The notes under the pieces are model-generated. The model ran no database searches. It saw nothing but the letters and a program-made list of their open reading frames with translations, and was not told the origin of the DNA. Position numbers and translations under genes: made by a program. A stretch of DNA of 57,367 bases from assembly GCA_018222965.1 (NCBI GenBank), contig JAAEZH010000034.1:1-57367 (forward strand), written 5' to 3'. Source of the stretch: Bacteroidota bacterium (GTDB lineage: Bacteria > Bacteroidota > Bacteroidia > Chitinophagales > Saprospiraceae). This document shows positions 1 through 8,426 of this stretch, piece by piece. The first letter of the stretch is position 1. Each line of letters starts with the position of its first letter.

Positions 1-319
1 TTGGCGAGGAAGGAACGCTTTTACTGACACAATTACTTAGGGTCAACCTTTGGGTATTTTATCCGGCCTTATTTTATCCCGCCTACTTTGCCAGTATGGC
101 CGGCAGGCAGGTTGCTTCCTTTGCATCAAGGCAAAAAAGCCGCCGGAGGCAAATACAATTAAGTCAGAACCTGGGGTTTCTCCCCCTCAGCCCGCTAAAA
201 GCGGACAGCTCCCCCTCGAGAGGAGGAGCAGAATGCCATGCACAAATAGTGGTACAGGATTATACTAATTATCAATATTAAGAGTGACCTGAAGTTTGAG
301 TGACAGTACAGCTAAAACT

Positions 320-352
320 TAAAAAGGGTGCCGGCCCCTAAGGGCCGACACC
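320..352 (-). terminator. Rho-independent terminator of the spondin-domain gene
   Basis: Read on the minus strand, a GC-rich stem (GGTGTCGGCCC against GGGCCGGCACC, with one G-U pair) closes a very short TTA-type loop and is followed by CTTTTT. It lies about 50 bases downstream of the stop of the spondin-domain lipoprotein gene, as expected for its terminator. Confidence 0.7.
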
Positions 353-370
353 GGAACACCCTGTTGTTAG

Positions 371-400
371 TTTGAGTTTGGGTTTGGGTGTGAGTTTGAG
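371..400. repeat. GAGTTTG/GTGTGAG simple repeat
   Basis: This is an imperfect tandem array built from TTTGAG, TTTGGG and TGTGAG hexamers. A second array of the same composition lies at 33459-33496 upstream of the SusC gene. Both sit in spacers and neither codes for anything recognisable. Confidence 0.6.
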
Positions 401-401
401 A

Positions 402-1691
402 TTATTCCGTTACTATGGTGACTTTGATAGCCTCTGAAACCGTTGGATAAGTAAAACCATCATCCACTTTGCGGACATTTCCATTTTCATCTGTGCCGGA
501 GTCTGCTCCGCCGCGGGCTGGTTGGCTATTTCCGGCACCGGGGTATTCATTAACCTCCGTACCGGCATCCCAAAGGCTTACAGAAGAAGTTAGATCTCCG
601 GTGATTGGATCATCGCCATTGAAGAGGGCAATTCCGTTGGCACCAAAGGCGTAGAATAAATCGTTGGTATGAATGAGCATGGTCGCAAAATTGAGGTAAG
701 CCCCTGCCTCTGCTTCAAAACTAAACGTATAAGATTGACCGGGCATCAATGGGCCGGGATCTGAAGCCCCTTCTGGCGTATTAAATGCACCGCTACTCAA
801 CAAACTTCCGTCTGCATCCAGGGAGGCAGCCAGAGCAGATGGATCTCCATCTTCTGCCAGGGCTTCCAAACCGGCTCCGCGATCGGGAGAACCGGAGGTA
901 AACAGTGCTGCTGTTCCAGACTCATGTACAGCAAAAACGCCAGGAGCAAAAGGAGAGGTATAGCCCGACTTTTCTTCCAATTCTCCGGCTGTAATACTAT
1001 TGTCTCCGTCTTCAGCCAGATCTTCGAGTCCTTCTGAAGCAGCCGTACCTTCGGTGAAAACCGGTGTACCACTACCGTGTACTACCCAAACACCGGGTGC
1101 ATAGGGATTCGGAATAGCGGTTGCATCTGAGTTATTGGAGATCGTCAGGGTGAAACCAGTTCCGCCATCGTGCTCCAATTCCAAACTAATAAGGTCTGTA
1201 ATTGTCGGATAAGTAAAGCCATCGTCATTAACATGTACCACACCATTCTCATCCATTCCTGTGTCGGGATTGCCCTGATTAGCTGGTTGATTGGGACCGT
1301 TTCCGGGTTCTTCATTGACCTCCGTACCGGCATCCCAAAGTAACAGCGATGAAGCTACATCTCCACTAAGCGCATTTCCGTCGGCATCGTATAAAGCCAG
1401 TCCGGTTTCTTCAAAACCAAAGAAAAGGTCGTTGGATGCAACAAACATGGTTGCCAAAGACAAATACATCCCCTGGCCGGCATGAAAACTGATGACCTCT
1501 TCTTCTCCGGGCATGATAAGTCCGGTCGTACCACTATTCAGATAATCTTTTGTCGGAAGGGTGTTTTCGATACTGACTTTGAATGAAGCTGGCCCGTCGG
1601 GCATCATGTCATTATCATCGTCAGCGCAGGATGTGATTCCAATTGCCAGAGCGGCAATTCCTAAAATAAATTTAATTGGTTGCATGATCAT
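402..1691 (-). CDS. Duplicated spondin-domain surface lipoprotein
   Basis: A 429-residue predicted lipoprotein. The N-terminus is a signal peptide ending in a lipobox (GITSC, about residues 18-22). The run ADDD after the cysteine resembles the acidic signal that sends Bacteroidota lipoproteins to the cell surface. Two homologous halves follow (about 35-210 and 235-429). Each contains SxENT-like or PGQSYTFSF-type strands, a 'ATM..(H/S)NDLF(F/Y)' segment, an 'SLLLWDAGTEVNE.PG' or 'SVSLWDAGTEVNEYPG' segment, and 'DDGFTYPT' near the end. This pattern matches the bacterial spondin_N family known from Bacteroidota and Proteobacteria. The ligand is unknown. Between the halves sit two 'PFAPGV(W/F)(V/A)VH' segments. 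A terminator follows the gene. An internal duplication within one chain is my inference from the repeated motifs. Confidence 0.8.
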   Translation of the reverse strand: MIMQPIKFILGIAALAIGITSCADDDNDMMPDGPASFKVSIENTLPTKDYLNSGTTGLIMPGEEEVISFHAGQGMYLSLATMFVASNDLFFGFEETGLALYDADGNALSGDVASSLLLWDAGTEVNEEPGNGPNQPANQGNPDTGMDENGVVHVNDDGFTYPTITDLISLELEHDGGTGFTLTISNNSDATAIPNPYAPGVWVVHGSGTPVFTEGTAASEGLEDLAEDGDNSITAGELEEKSGYTSPFAPGVFAVHESGTAALFTSGSPDRGAGLEALAEDGDPSALAASLDADGSLLSSGAFNTPEGASDPGPLMPGQSYTFSFEAEAGAYLNFATMLIHTNDLFYAFGANGIALFNGDDPITGDLTSSVSLWDAGTEVNEYPGAGNSQPARGGADSGTDENGNVRKVDDGFTYPTVSEAIKVTIVTE

Positions 1692-2039
1692 TTTTTGGAT
1701 TTTTTTGATAGCACAAAGGTGGCGGGAATACGAGCTGACGGAATCACATGGAATTCACAATTTGGTCACAGTTATTACCCAAACACATAACAGCCAACAC
1801 AAATTCCTGAATACCAGTACATTAAAACCAAATCGCAGCATATTTACAGCAGGCAAATACTTTTTTCGGTCAAGCCGAATGCCGGCAAATTGTAGCCATC
1901 CGGACAATGCGTCCAATCCGCAATGACGATAATACCCGAGACTTTGTCGCATGCGTTTGAGCTGTGAAGCAATGCTGATCCTTCTGTGATACTTTTGTGA
2001 TCTCCCAGCGCTAATTTTGGACTAACATTCTGTTGATAC
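1692..2039. other. Divergent spacer between lipoprotein and response regulator
   Basis: This 348-base spacer separates two divergently transcribed genes. A TAnnTTTG box (1990-1997) faces the response regulator. A weaker CACCTTTG box on the minus strand (1714-1721) could serve the lipoprotein gene. Short overlapping frames on both strands show no protein-like features. Confidence 0.45.
1990..1997 (+). promoter_or_regulatory. Candidate -7 box of the two-component operon
   Basis: TACTTTTG matches the Bacteroidota -7 consensus TAnnTTTG and lies 42 bases before the response-regulator start. No TTG at the expected -33 distance is visible, so the call rests on the -7 box alone. Confidence 0.4.
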
Positions 2040-2744
2040 ATGAAAAAAGTACTTGTCGTTGAAGACGATCGGGATATCACCGATCTGCTGGAAATCCATT
2101 TAAAAGATCTAAACTGTGTTTTAGACAAGGCATATGAAGGTCTGGCAGGATTGGATTTTGCCTTGAAAAATCCCTACGATCTGATAATCCTGGATGTTAT
2201 GTTGCCGGGCCTTGACGGAATCGAAATATGCCGCAGGATTCGGGCTCGGGAAGTACATACTCCCATATTAATGCTAACAGCCAAAGCGGAAGAGATTGAC
2301 AAAGTGTTGGGCTTGGAAATGGGAGCCGATGACTACCTGACCAAACCCTTTAGTGTGCGAGAATTTATTGCTCGTGTGAAAGCTATTTTTAGAAGGATGG
2401 ATTTATTGGGAGGCCGGGAATCCGGGAAGAGTAATGGCAAAATACTTTCCTTTGGTGCATTAGGTATAGACCTGGACAAACGAAAAGTTACAATCAAAGG
2501 AGAACGTATTGAACTTTCGCCCAAAGAATTTGAGTTGCTGAGTCTACTCGCTTCAAATCCGGGGAAAGCCTATGATCGAAACCGTATTCTCAATCTGGTC
2601 TGGGGATACGATTTTGACGGTTACGAGCACACCGTAAATTCCCATATCAATCGCCTGCGCAATAAAATAGAACCAGACATTCACAATCCCACCTATATCC
2701 TTACCAGCTGGGGCGTAGGTTATCGTTTTAATGAAGACCTATAA
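2040..2744 (+). CDS. OmpR-family response regulator
   Basis: A 234-residue two-component response regulator. The receiver domain (about 1-118) has the acidic pair ED at 8-9, the phospho-acceptor D52 in 'ILDVMLPG', T80 in 'MLTAKAEE' and K102 in 'DYLTKPF'. The C-terminal winged-helix domain (about 135-234) ends with the typical 'VWGYDFDGYEHTVNSHI' and 'LTSWGVGYRF' segments of OmpR/PhoB DNA-binding domains. The gene ends 8 bases before the sensor kinase start, so the two are almost certainly one operon. The regulon is unknown; no target gene is indicated by the sequence. The divergent spondin lipoprotein is a possible target by position only. Confidence 0.93.
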   Translation: MKKVLVVEDDRDITDLLEIHLKDLNCVLDKAYEGLAGLDFALKNPYDLIILDVMLPGLDGIEICRRIRAREVHTPILMLTAKAEEIDKVLGLEMGADDYLTKPFSVREFIARVKAIFRRMDLLGGRESGKSNGKILSFGALGIDLDKRKVTIKGERIELSPKEFELLSLLASNPGKAYDRNRILNLVWGYDFDGYEHTVNSHINRLRNKIEPDIHNPTYILTSWGVGYRFNEDL

Positions 2745-2752
2745 TCTGCCCC

Positions 2753-4225
2753 ATGAAAAACAATACCAATAAACTGTACTGGAAAATCTCAGCTACTTTT
2801 CTACTTATCCTGGTCGTGCTGGGTACCACCTATATTCTGATATCCACTTACACAGCGCGGCAATACTTTCAGGAAGTCAATCAGAAACTTCATGCGGGCC
2901 TGGCTGAAAGTACGGTGAAAGAAGTTCAGCCTTTTATTGATGGTCGCGTAGATACAACGGCTGTGCAGGATATTATGCACTCGATGATGGTGATCAATCC
3001 AAGTGTAGAGGTTTATTTGCTGGATACGGAGGGAAAGATCATTACTTATGTAGCGCCTTATAAGCGGGTAAAGCTCGAAGAAATTGATCTGGCTCCGGTG
3101 CAAACATTCATTGCCGCTGAAGAGAAGCCATTTATCCAGGGGCCTGATCCCCGTCATCCCGGATCCAAAAAAGTCTTTTCTGCTGCCTCTATTGAAGAAG
3201 ACGGTAATTTACAGGGCTATTTGTATATCGTTCTGGCCAGTGAGGAGCAAACCGCTGTAAGTGCTACCCTCTTTGGCAGTTATATGCTCGGACTGGGAAG
3301 CCGGCTCTTTTTCATTACGTTGATCAGTGCACTGATTATTGGATTGATCGCAATCTGGTACATTACTCGAAATTTAAGAAGCATCATTTCAGTAGTACAA
3401 CGCTTTAAGGAAGGCGATTTGCAGGCCAGAATCTGTCCCCGGGCAAGTAATGACATCCCGGTGCTGGGAGAGACCTTTAATGAAATGGCTGAATCTATTG
3501 TAGCCAATATTGATCAGTTGAAGTCGGTAGAGAATTTGCGGCGGGAGTTGATCGCCAATGTATCTCACGATTTGCGTACACCTCTTGCGATCATGCAGGG
3601 ATATATCGAAACCCTTCAGATTAAAGAGGGCCAACTCAGTGTAGAGGAGCGCCAACAATATTTACAAGTCGTATTAAACAGTTCTGAGAATCTCTCGCAT
3701 CTAATCAGCCAGCTTTTTGAATACAGCAAGTTAGAGGCAAAACAAATTGAGCCACAAAAGGAACCCTTTTTCATGGGGGAACTGGCTCAGGACATTTACC
3801 AAAAATACCAGATTCTTGCCCGGGAAAAAGGGATTGATCTTCAACTATCTGTTCCGGAGGGCATACCTATGGTTTTTGCCGATGTGGGCTTAGTAGAGCG
3901 GGGCATTCAAAACCTGATGGACAATGCCATTCGGTATACGCCGGAAGGCGGAGATGTAATAATTGCATTAAAAAGCGGGGACAATTCGGTTGAAGTTCGC
4001 ATCGTAAACACCGGGATCGGCATTCCGGAGGAGGAGCAGTCTTACATCTTTGAGCGATACAGACAGTCGGGTAAAAAATCAGATTCCAAGGGAGCCGGAT
4101 TGGGGCTGGCTATTGCCAAAAAGATTCTGGAGCTTCATAATGCCCGGATTAGTGTGCGCAGCAAGATCAATGAAGAAACGGCATTCATGTTTAGCCTGCC
4201 TGCGTGGAGTCAGCATCCGGCCTGA
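2753..4225 (+). CDS. Sensor histidine kinase with HAMP domain
   Basis: A 490-residue membrane-bound histidine kinase, the partner of the upstream regulator. It has a first membrane helix at about 10-32, a periplasmic sensing region of about 150 residues, a second helix near 187-209, a HAMP linker ('ERFKEGDLQ'-like stretch, here 'RFKEGDLQARI'), and a HisKA domain with H272 in 'NVSHDLRTPL'. The catalytic domain shows an N box 'NLMDNAIRYTP', a G1 box 'NTGIGIPEE', an F box 'IFERYRQ' and a G2 box 'GAGLGLAIAKKI'. All catalytic elements appear intact, so it should be an active kinase. The periplasmic region has no motif I recognise, so the signal is unknown. Confidence 0.93.
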   Translation: MKNNTNKLYWKISATFLLILVVLGTTYILISTYTARQYFQEVNQKLHAGLAESTVKEVQPFIDGRVDTTAVQDIMHSMMVINPSVEVYLLDTEGKIITYVAPYKRVKLEEIDLAPVQTFIAAEEKPFIQGPDPRHPGSKKVFSAASIEEDGNLQGYLYIVLASEEQTAVSATLFGSYMLGLGSRLFFITLISALIIGLIAIWYITRNLRSIISVVQRFKEGDLQARICPRASNDIPVLGETFNEMAESIVANIDQLKSVENLRRELIANVSHDLRTPLAIMQGYIETLQIKEGQLSVEERQQYLQVVLNSSENLSHLISQLFEYSKLEAKQIEPQKEPFFMGELAQDIYQKYQILAREKGIDLQLSVPEGIPMVFADVGLVERGIQNLMDNAIRYTPEGGDVIIALKSGDNSVEVRIVNTGIGIPEEEQSYIFERYRQSGKKSDSKGAGLGLAIAKKILELHNARISVRSKINEETAFMFSLPAWSQHPA

Positions 4226-4747
4226 AAATGATTTGGCCCTTAGTATTAGCTCAAAATAAAAAAGGAGTCTATGCAAAAGCAAAGGCTCCAATTGTGTCGT
4301 CTTAAGAGTCGGAATCATCCGGACTCTCACTCGTAAGTTGTAATTTCAAATCCATTCGGTGTAAACCGGAAAATGGATTTTAAGCAATTTAGCAATATCC
4401 TAAATCACTGTCGTCGCGATACAGTTCAATTTTAATTGGGGACTGACCTGCGGCAGGGATTTTGGAATTTTGGGGGTTGCTTTCTTTTTTGTTTTTCTTT
4501 GGGCGAAATATCGCCAACAGCCGTTTCATTTCTGTAGTACTTTACTTGGATGATTAAATGTTCATGGGAGTAAACTGACTATAATTCAGTCCACTGATAA
4601 ATTCAACAGAAAGTTCCGAAAATATGTTCGGTTAAACCAGCCTTTATTTCAACTTTCTTCCAGTTTTAACATATCTGTAAGCCTCTCAGTCCTAAATACT
4701 TACAAAACTGTCATTCAAACGCCAATCCGGGCTTGAAATACGCTATT
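4226..4747. other. Convergent 520-base spacer
   Basis: This is a gap between two convergent genes (sensor kinase and TerC protein). It is AT-rich with no protein-like frame. An imperfect hairpin (AGAGTC ... GACTCT, 4304-4327) lies about 80 bases after the kinase stop but has no clear T-tract, so I do not call it a terminator. Confidence 0.4.
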
Positions 4748-5722
4748 CTACGGGGTCTCCTTTTTGGAGTCTGTATCCTTTTTATCGCGCCAGATGGAGT
4801 AGAAAACCCCAAACAAAAGGAAGGAAATAATCACGACAAGTGAAATCCATTCCGGCCAGTGGATATGATGCAGGATCATTTTCACGCCTACAAAAGCGAG
4901 GATGGCAACAAGGCTGTATTGAATGTATTTGAATTTATCCAGAATAGAGGCCAGGACAAAATACAAGGAACGAAGGCCCAGGATGGCAAAAATATTGGAG
5001 GTAAAAACGATAAACGGATCGGTGGTAATGGCAAAAATGGCCGGGATGGAATCGAATGCAAACATGATATCTGTTGTCTCGACCACCAGCAGCGCTATAA
5101 ACAGCGGGGTAGCAGCCAGGACACCCATCCGACGGATAAAAAAGCGTTCTCCTTCAAAGCGGGCAACTACGGGAAAGAAGCGTTTAAAAGCTATGACAAG
5201 TTTGTTTTTAGCCGGGTCGAGATCCGTTTCATCTGTTCCCTTTGCCATGCGCCAGGCAGAATAGAGTAGGATGGCTCCAAAGACATAGTTTATCCAGCTA
5301 AACTGCTTAATCAGCAACACACCTGCAAAGATCATGATCCCCCTGAAAACGAGGGCACCTACAATCCCCCAAAACAGCACCCTGTGCTGGTATTGCTGAG
5401 GAATCCTGAAATAGGTAAAGATCATGGCGATCACAAAGATATTATCGATGCTTAAGGATTGCTCGATCAGGTAACCTGTCAGGTATTCTATAAAGGCCTG
5501 CTTGCCTGACAGGGGCTCACCCAGTTCGACACCGAGACCCAGCCAGTTATTCTCATATCCAAAGTAGACAAACACGGAAAAGAGTAGGGAAATACTAACC
5601 CAAAGGGTGGTCCACCCCATAGCTTCTTTGGTCGAAATCACATGTGGATTTCGGTTAAAGACTCCCAGGTCGAGAGCCAGCAAAAATAAAACGAGAAGCA
5701 AAAAACCTGACCAAACTAGCAT
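4748..5722 (-). CDS. TerC family integral membrane protein
   Basis: A 324-residue polytopic membrane protein of the TerC/Alx family, whose members are implicated in metal (manganese) export and tellurite resistance. I chose the start at MLVWSGFLLL. A longer frame from 5812 would cross a strong terminator hairpin (5751-5777) and begin with an unlikely N-terminus. Visible hallmarks are 'LALDLGVFNR' near the N-terminus, 'QSLSIDNIFVIAMIF', 'VVETTDIMFAFDSIPAIFAIT' with the conserved acidic residues inside membrane helices, and 'LGLRSLYFVLA'. About eight or nine helices are expected. The C-terminus is charged ('WRDKKDTDSKKE'). It follows fabI on the same strand, but the hairpin between them implies separate or attenuated transcription. 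Confidence 0.9.
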   Translation of the reverse strand: MLVWSGFLLLVLFLLALDLGVFNRNPHVISTKEAMGWTTLWVSISLLFSVFVYFGYENNWLGLGVELGEPLSGKQAFIEYLTGYLIEQSLSIDNIFVIAMIFTYFRIPQQYQHRVLFWGIVGALVFRGIMIFAGVLLIKQFSWINYVFGAILLYSAWRMAKGTDETDLDPAKNKLVIAFKRFFPVVARFEGERFFIRRMGVLAATPLFIALLVVETTDIMFAFDSIPAIFAITTDPFIVFTSNIFAILGLRSLYFVLASILDKFKYIQYSLVAILAFVGVKMILHHIHWPEWISLVVIISFLLFGVFYSIWRDKKDTDSKKETP

Positions 5723-5750
5723 AAAAAAGTTTCCGTACGATAAAGACGAC

Positions 5751-5777
5751 AAAAGCCGGTGAGAGTCACCGGCTTTT
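5751..5777 (-). terminator. Terminator between fabI and terC-like gene
   Basis: A perfect 12-bp stem (AAAAGCCGGTGA against TCACCGGCTTTT) with a 3-base loop lies 73 bases downstream of the fabI stop and 28 bases upstream of the chosen TerC-family start. On the minus strand the stem ends in TTTT. It should end fabI transcripts or act as an attenuator for the TerC-family gene. Confidence 0.8.
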
Positions 5778-5850
5778 GGACATGGATAACATAAAAATAT
5801 CAAAAGGATCAATGCGCAGAATCAGCGCAAAGTCATAATTTGGATATCTC

Positions 5851-6654
5851 TTATTCTTCCAGTAAATCCGGGCTCATTCCCATATTGGAGAACCCGCCAT
5901 CGTGGTAAAGGTTTTGCATTGTTACCTGTTTCGTCAGGTCGGAAAACATAACGACACAGTAGTTGGCACAATCTTCTGCCGGAGCATTGCCCAGCGGAGA
6001 CATCTTATCGGCATAATCAAAGAACTCCTGGAAGCCTTTGATTCCGCTACCGGCTGTAGTCATGGTAGGCGACTGCGAGATAGTATTCACCCGTACATGA
6101 TTGTGCTTGCCATAGTGGTATCCAAAACTACGGGCAAAAGATTCCAAAAGTGCTTTAGACTCAGCCATCTCATTGTAATCCGGGAATGTCCGTTGTGCCG
6201 CAATGTAAGTCAGCGCCAAAATAGATCCCCATTCATTCATGGCATCCTTTTGATACAGGGTTTGCATCAGGCGATGAAATGAGATTGCAGAAACGTCAAA
6301 GGTTTTCTGCATCCAGTCGTGCTTCAGATCCGTATATGCACGTCCTTTTCGCACATTGATAGACATTCCAATAGAGTGCAGGACAAAATCCAGTTTACCT
6401 CCCAGAATTTCTACAGATTTGTCAATCAGGGTTTCCAGGTCCTCGTTGGAGGTTGCGTCGGCCGGAATGACTTCTGCGTTTACCTTTTCTGCCAGTTCCT
6501 GAATCTTGCCAAAACGCATAGCAACCGGCGCATTGGTCAGGGTAAATTTTGCTCCTTCTTCCGCACAGCGTTCTGCTACTTTCCAGGCAATTGATTGCTC
6601 ATCCAGAGCACCAAAAATAATTCCGCGTTTTCCGGCTAATAAATTATTGGCCAT
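5851..6654 (-). CDS. fabI: Enoyl-[acyl-carrier-protein] reductase (NADH)
   Basis: A 267-residue member of the short-chain dehydrogenase superfamily that reduces trans-2-enoyl-ACP in the last step of each fatty-acid elongation cycle. The FabI-type signature is clear: N-terminal 'GKRGIIFGALDEQSIAW' in place of a TGxxxGIG motif, 'HSIGMS' near residue 93, and the catalytic tyrosines Y150 and Y160 with K167 in the Y-x6-K arrangement ('PDYNEMAESK'). Length matches the family. The gene lies downstream of recN on the same strand, about 110 bases away, and is followed by a strong terminator. It is the likely target of triclosan-type inhibitors in this organism, by family knowledge. Confidence 0.96.
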   Translation of the reverse strand: MANNLLAGKRGIIFGALDEQSIAWKVAERCAEEGAKFTLTNAPVAMRFGKIQELAEKVNAEVIPADATSNEDLETLIDKSVEILGGKLDFVLHSIGMSINVRKGRAYTDLKHDWMQKTFDVSAISFHRLMQTLYQKDAMNEWGSILALTYIAAQRTFPDYNEMAESKALLESFARSFGYHYGKHNHVRVNTISQSPTMTTAGSGIKGFQEFFDYADKMSPLGNAPAEDCANYCVVMFSDLTKQVTMQNLYHDGGFSNMGMSPDLLEE

Positions 6655-6767
6655 AAGTTGTCTTTTCGTATTGAATGTTTGTTTATCCGGGAAACGGATA
6701 TCTCCATTTCCCTTTTCAAGCTTCCCGAAGGAAAGCCTTTCTATAGCACTAAAGTATAAATTTCAGA

Positions 6768-8423
6768 TTACAACTGCAGGAGCTCCCGCGCATTGTTGAT
6801 TGCCGAGTCTGTTGGCGGATTTTGGCTCAGCATGGTTGCTATAGCCCGAACCCGGTCTTCTTTCTCCAGTAATTTAATTCGGGTAACGGTGCGTTCAGGC
6901 GTATCCTTTTTGTACACAAAGTAATGCGCATCTGCTTTTGAGGCGACCTGCGGAGAATGGGTAATCGCCACCACCTGGTGTTGATCCGACAGGGATCTAA
7001 GAATATCTCCCATTTTCAGTGCCACATCTCCCGAAATCCCGGTATCAATCTCATCAAAGATCAAGGTGGGTAGTGGAATGGAGCTCGCCACCAGTGATTT
7101 GGTCACCAGTGTCAGACGAGCCAATTCGCCACCGGATGCTACATCCTTAACCTCCTGCAACCGATCTCCTTTGTTTGCCGCAAAAAGAAAATGGACTTCA
7201 TCCATGCCCGTTGGCGCCGGTTCCTTCAATTCTCTCAGGTCGACTTGCAAACGGGCATTCGACATGGAAAGTACGGATAAGCGCTCATGAATCTTTTTCT
7301 GAAAACCCGGAATTACAGATGCTCGCTTTTCCCTCAACTGGGCAGCCAGTGCTTTCAGGTCTGATTCTTTTCGATGTATATCCTGCTCCAGTTGTTCAAT
7401 TTCTGCATCCTGGTCGTTTAAACCGGCTAATCTGGAAGAGAAGGTATCCTGCAATTCCAGCAGCTCCGATTCTGTTTTAAGCTGGTGTTTGTTTAGAAGG
7501 CGGTAAATCACATCCAGGCGCTCCTGGACTTCCTGGATTCTGGCAGGATCGTGTTCTGCTCCATCTGCCAGGCCGGATAGCTCCCGGCCAATATCTTCGA
7601 TTTCGGCGATCTGCCCGTGTACGCGCTCTGCAATCTCCCGAACCCCCGGATGAAATCGGCTTACCTGATCCAGTTCGTGCGACAAATGTTCCAGTTGCCC
7701 CAGCAGAGACTGCTCGTCTTCAATCATGGCCTGGTAAGTTGTAGCAACGGCCCGTTTAATATCTTCGGCATTGCCAAGTTGGTCTCTTTCCACTTCCAAC
7801 TTTTCCTGCTCCCCGGCGACCAAGGCTGCTTCTTCCATTTCTTCCAATTGAAACTTCAGAAATTCTGCTTCCTGATTGGCACTTCGTTGATTGCTTTTAA
7901 GCTCCTCCAGGCGGCGTTTGTCAGCCTGATATTGTTTGTAGATCCGCTGGTATTCAGCCAATAAACCTTTATTCCCTGCAAGGGCGTCCAATAAGCGCAA
8001 CTGAAAGGACACCTGGTGAATGTCCAGCGTATCAAACTGGCGATGCAGGTCAATCAAGGCAGCGCTTAGCTGGTGAAGAACCGGTAGTCGAACCGGGGTA
8101 TCATTGACAAAAGCCCGGGATTTACCAGAGGGAGCGATTTCCCTTCTGACAATCAACTCCTTGTCAAAGTCGATATCATTTTCCTCGAAAAAGAATCGCA
8201 GATCGTAGGAAGAAATGTCAAAGAGGCCTTCCACCACACATTTCTCCTCCAGGTTATACAGTACCTTCGTATCGGCCCGTTTCCCCATGATCAGCCCCAG
8301 TGCACCCAGTAAAATGGATTTGCCGGCACCTGTCTCTCCAGTAATAATCGTCAGGCCTTTTGGAAAATGAATATCCAGGCTGTCGATCAGGGCGTAATTT
8401 CGGATTTCGAGTTTCTTTATCAT
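6768..8423 (-). CDS. recN: DNA repair protein RecN
   Basis: A 551-residue SMC-like ATPase involved in double-strand break repair. The N-terminus carries 'IRNYALIDSLDIHFPKG' and the Walker A motif GETGAGKS at residues 29-36. A long central region rich in E, L, Q and R (about 150-370) is a coiled coil. The C-terminal half has the ABC signature 'VASGGELARL', the Walker B segment 'LPTLIFDEIDTGISG', and 'ITHSPQVASKADAHYFVYK'. Length fits the family (about 550). It starts only 3 bases after the stop of the haloperoxidase-like gene, so it is probably cotranscribed with that gene. No SOS-type operator is visible upstream. Confidence 0.96.
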   Translation of the reverse strand: MIKKLEIRNYALIDSLDIHFPKGLTIITGETGAGKSILLGALGLIMGKRADTKVLYNLEEKCVVEGLFDISSYDLRFFFEENDIDFDKELIVRREIAPSGKSRAFVNDTPVRLPVLHQLSAALIDLHRQFDTLDIHQVSFQLRLLDALAGNKGLLAEYQRIYKQYQADKRRLEELKSNQRSANQEAEFLKFQLEEMEEAALVAGEQEKLEVERDQLGNAEDIKRAVATTYQAMIEDEQSLLGQLEHLSHELDQVSRFHPGVREIAERVHGQIAEIEDIGRELSGLADGAEHDPARIQEVQERLDVIYRLLNKHQLKTESELLELQDTFSSRLAGLNDQDAEIEQLEQDIHRKESDLKALAAQLREKRASVIPGFQKKIHERLSVLSMSNARLQVDLRELKEPAPTGMDEVHFLFAANKGDRLQEVKDVASGGELARLTLVTKSLVASSIPLPTLIFDEIDTGISGDVALKMGDILRSLSDQHQVVAITHSPQVASKADAHYFVYKKDTPERTVTRIKLLEKEDRVRAIATMLSQNPPTDSAINNARELLQL

Positions 8424-8426
8424 AGA

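Larger units (their letters stand above)
1..401. other. Intergenic leader region of the window
   Basis: No convincing gene is visible. Short open frames here have no recognisable motifs and low-complexity composition. The right half holds a GC-rich hairpin (327-352), described separately as a terminator, and a simple GAGTTTG-type repeat (371-400). The left end may be the 3' part of a spacer that belongs to a gene outside the window. Confidence 0.5.

Noticed and set aside
4304..4327. Terminator after the sensor kinase gene
   Set aside because: The hairpin is imperfect, about 80 bases from the stop and lacks a T-tract.
5723..5812. Upstream 30-codon extension of the TerC-family gene
   Set aside because: It crosses a perfect 12-bp terminator stem and encodes a non-family N-terminus.
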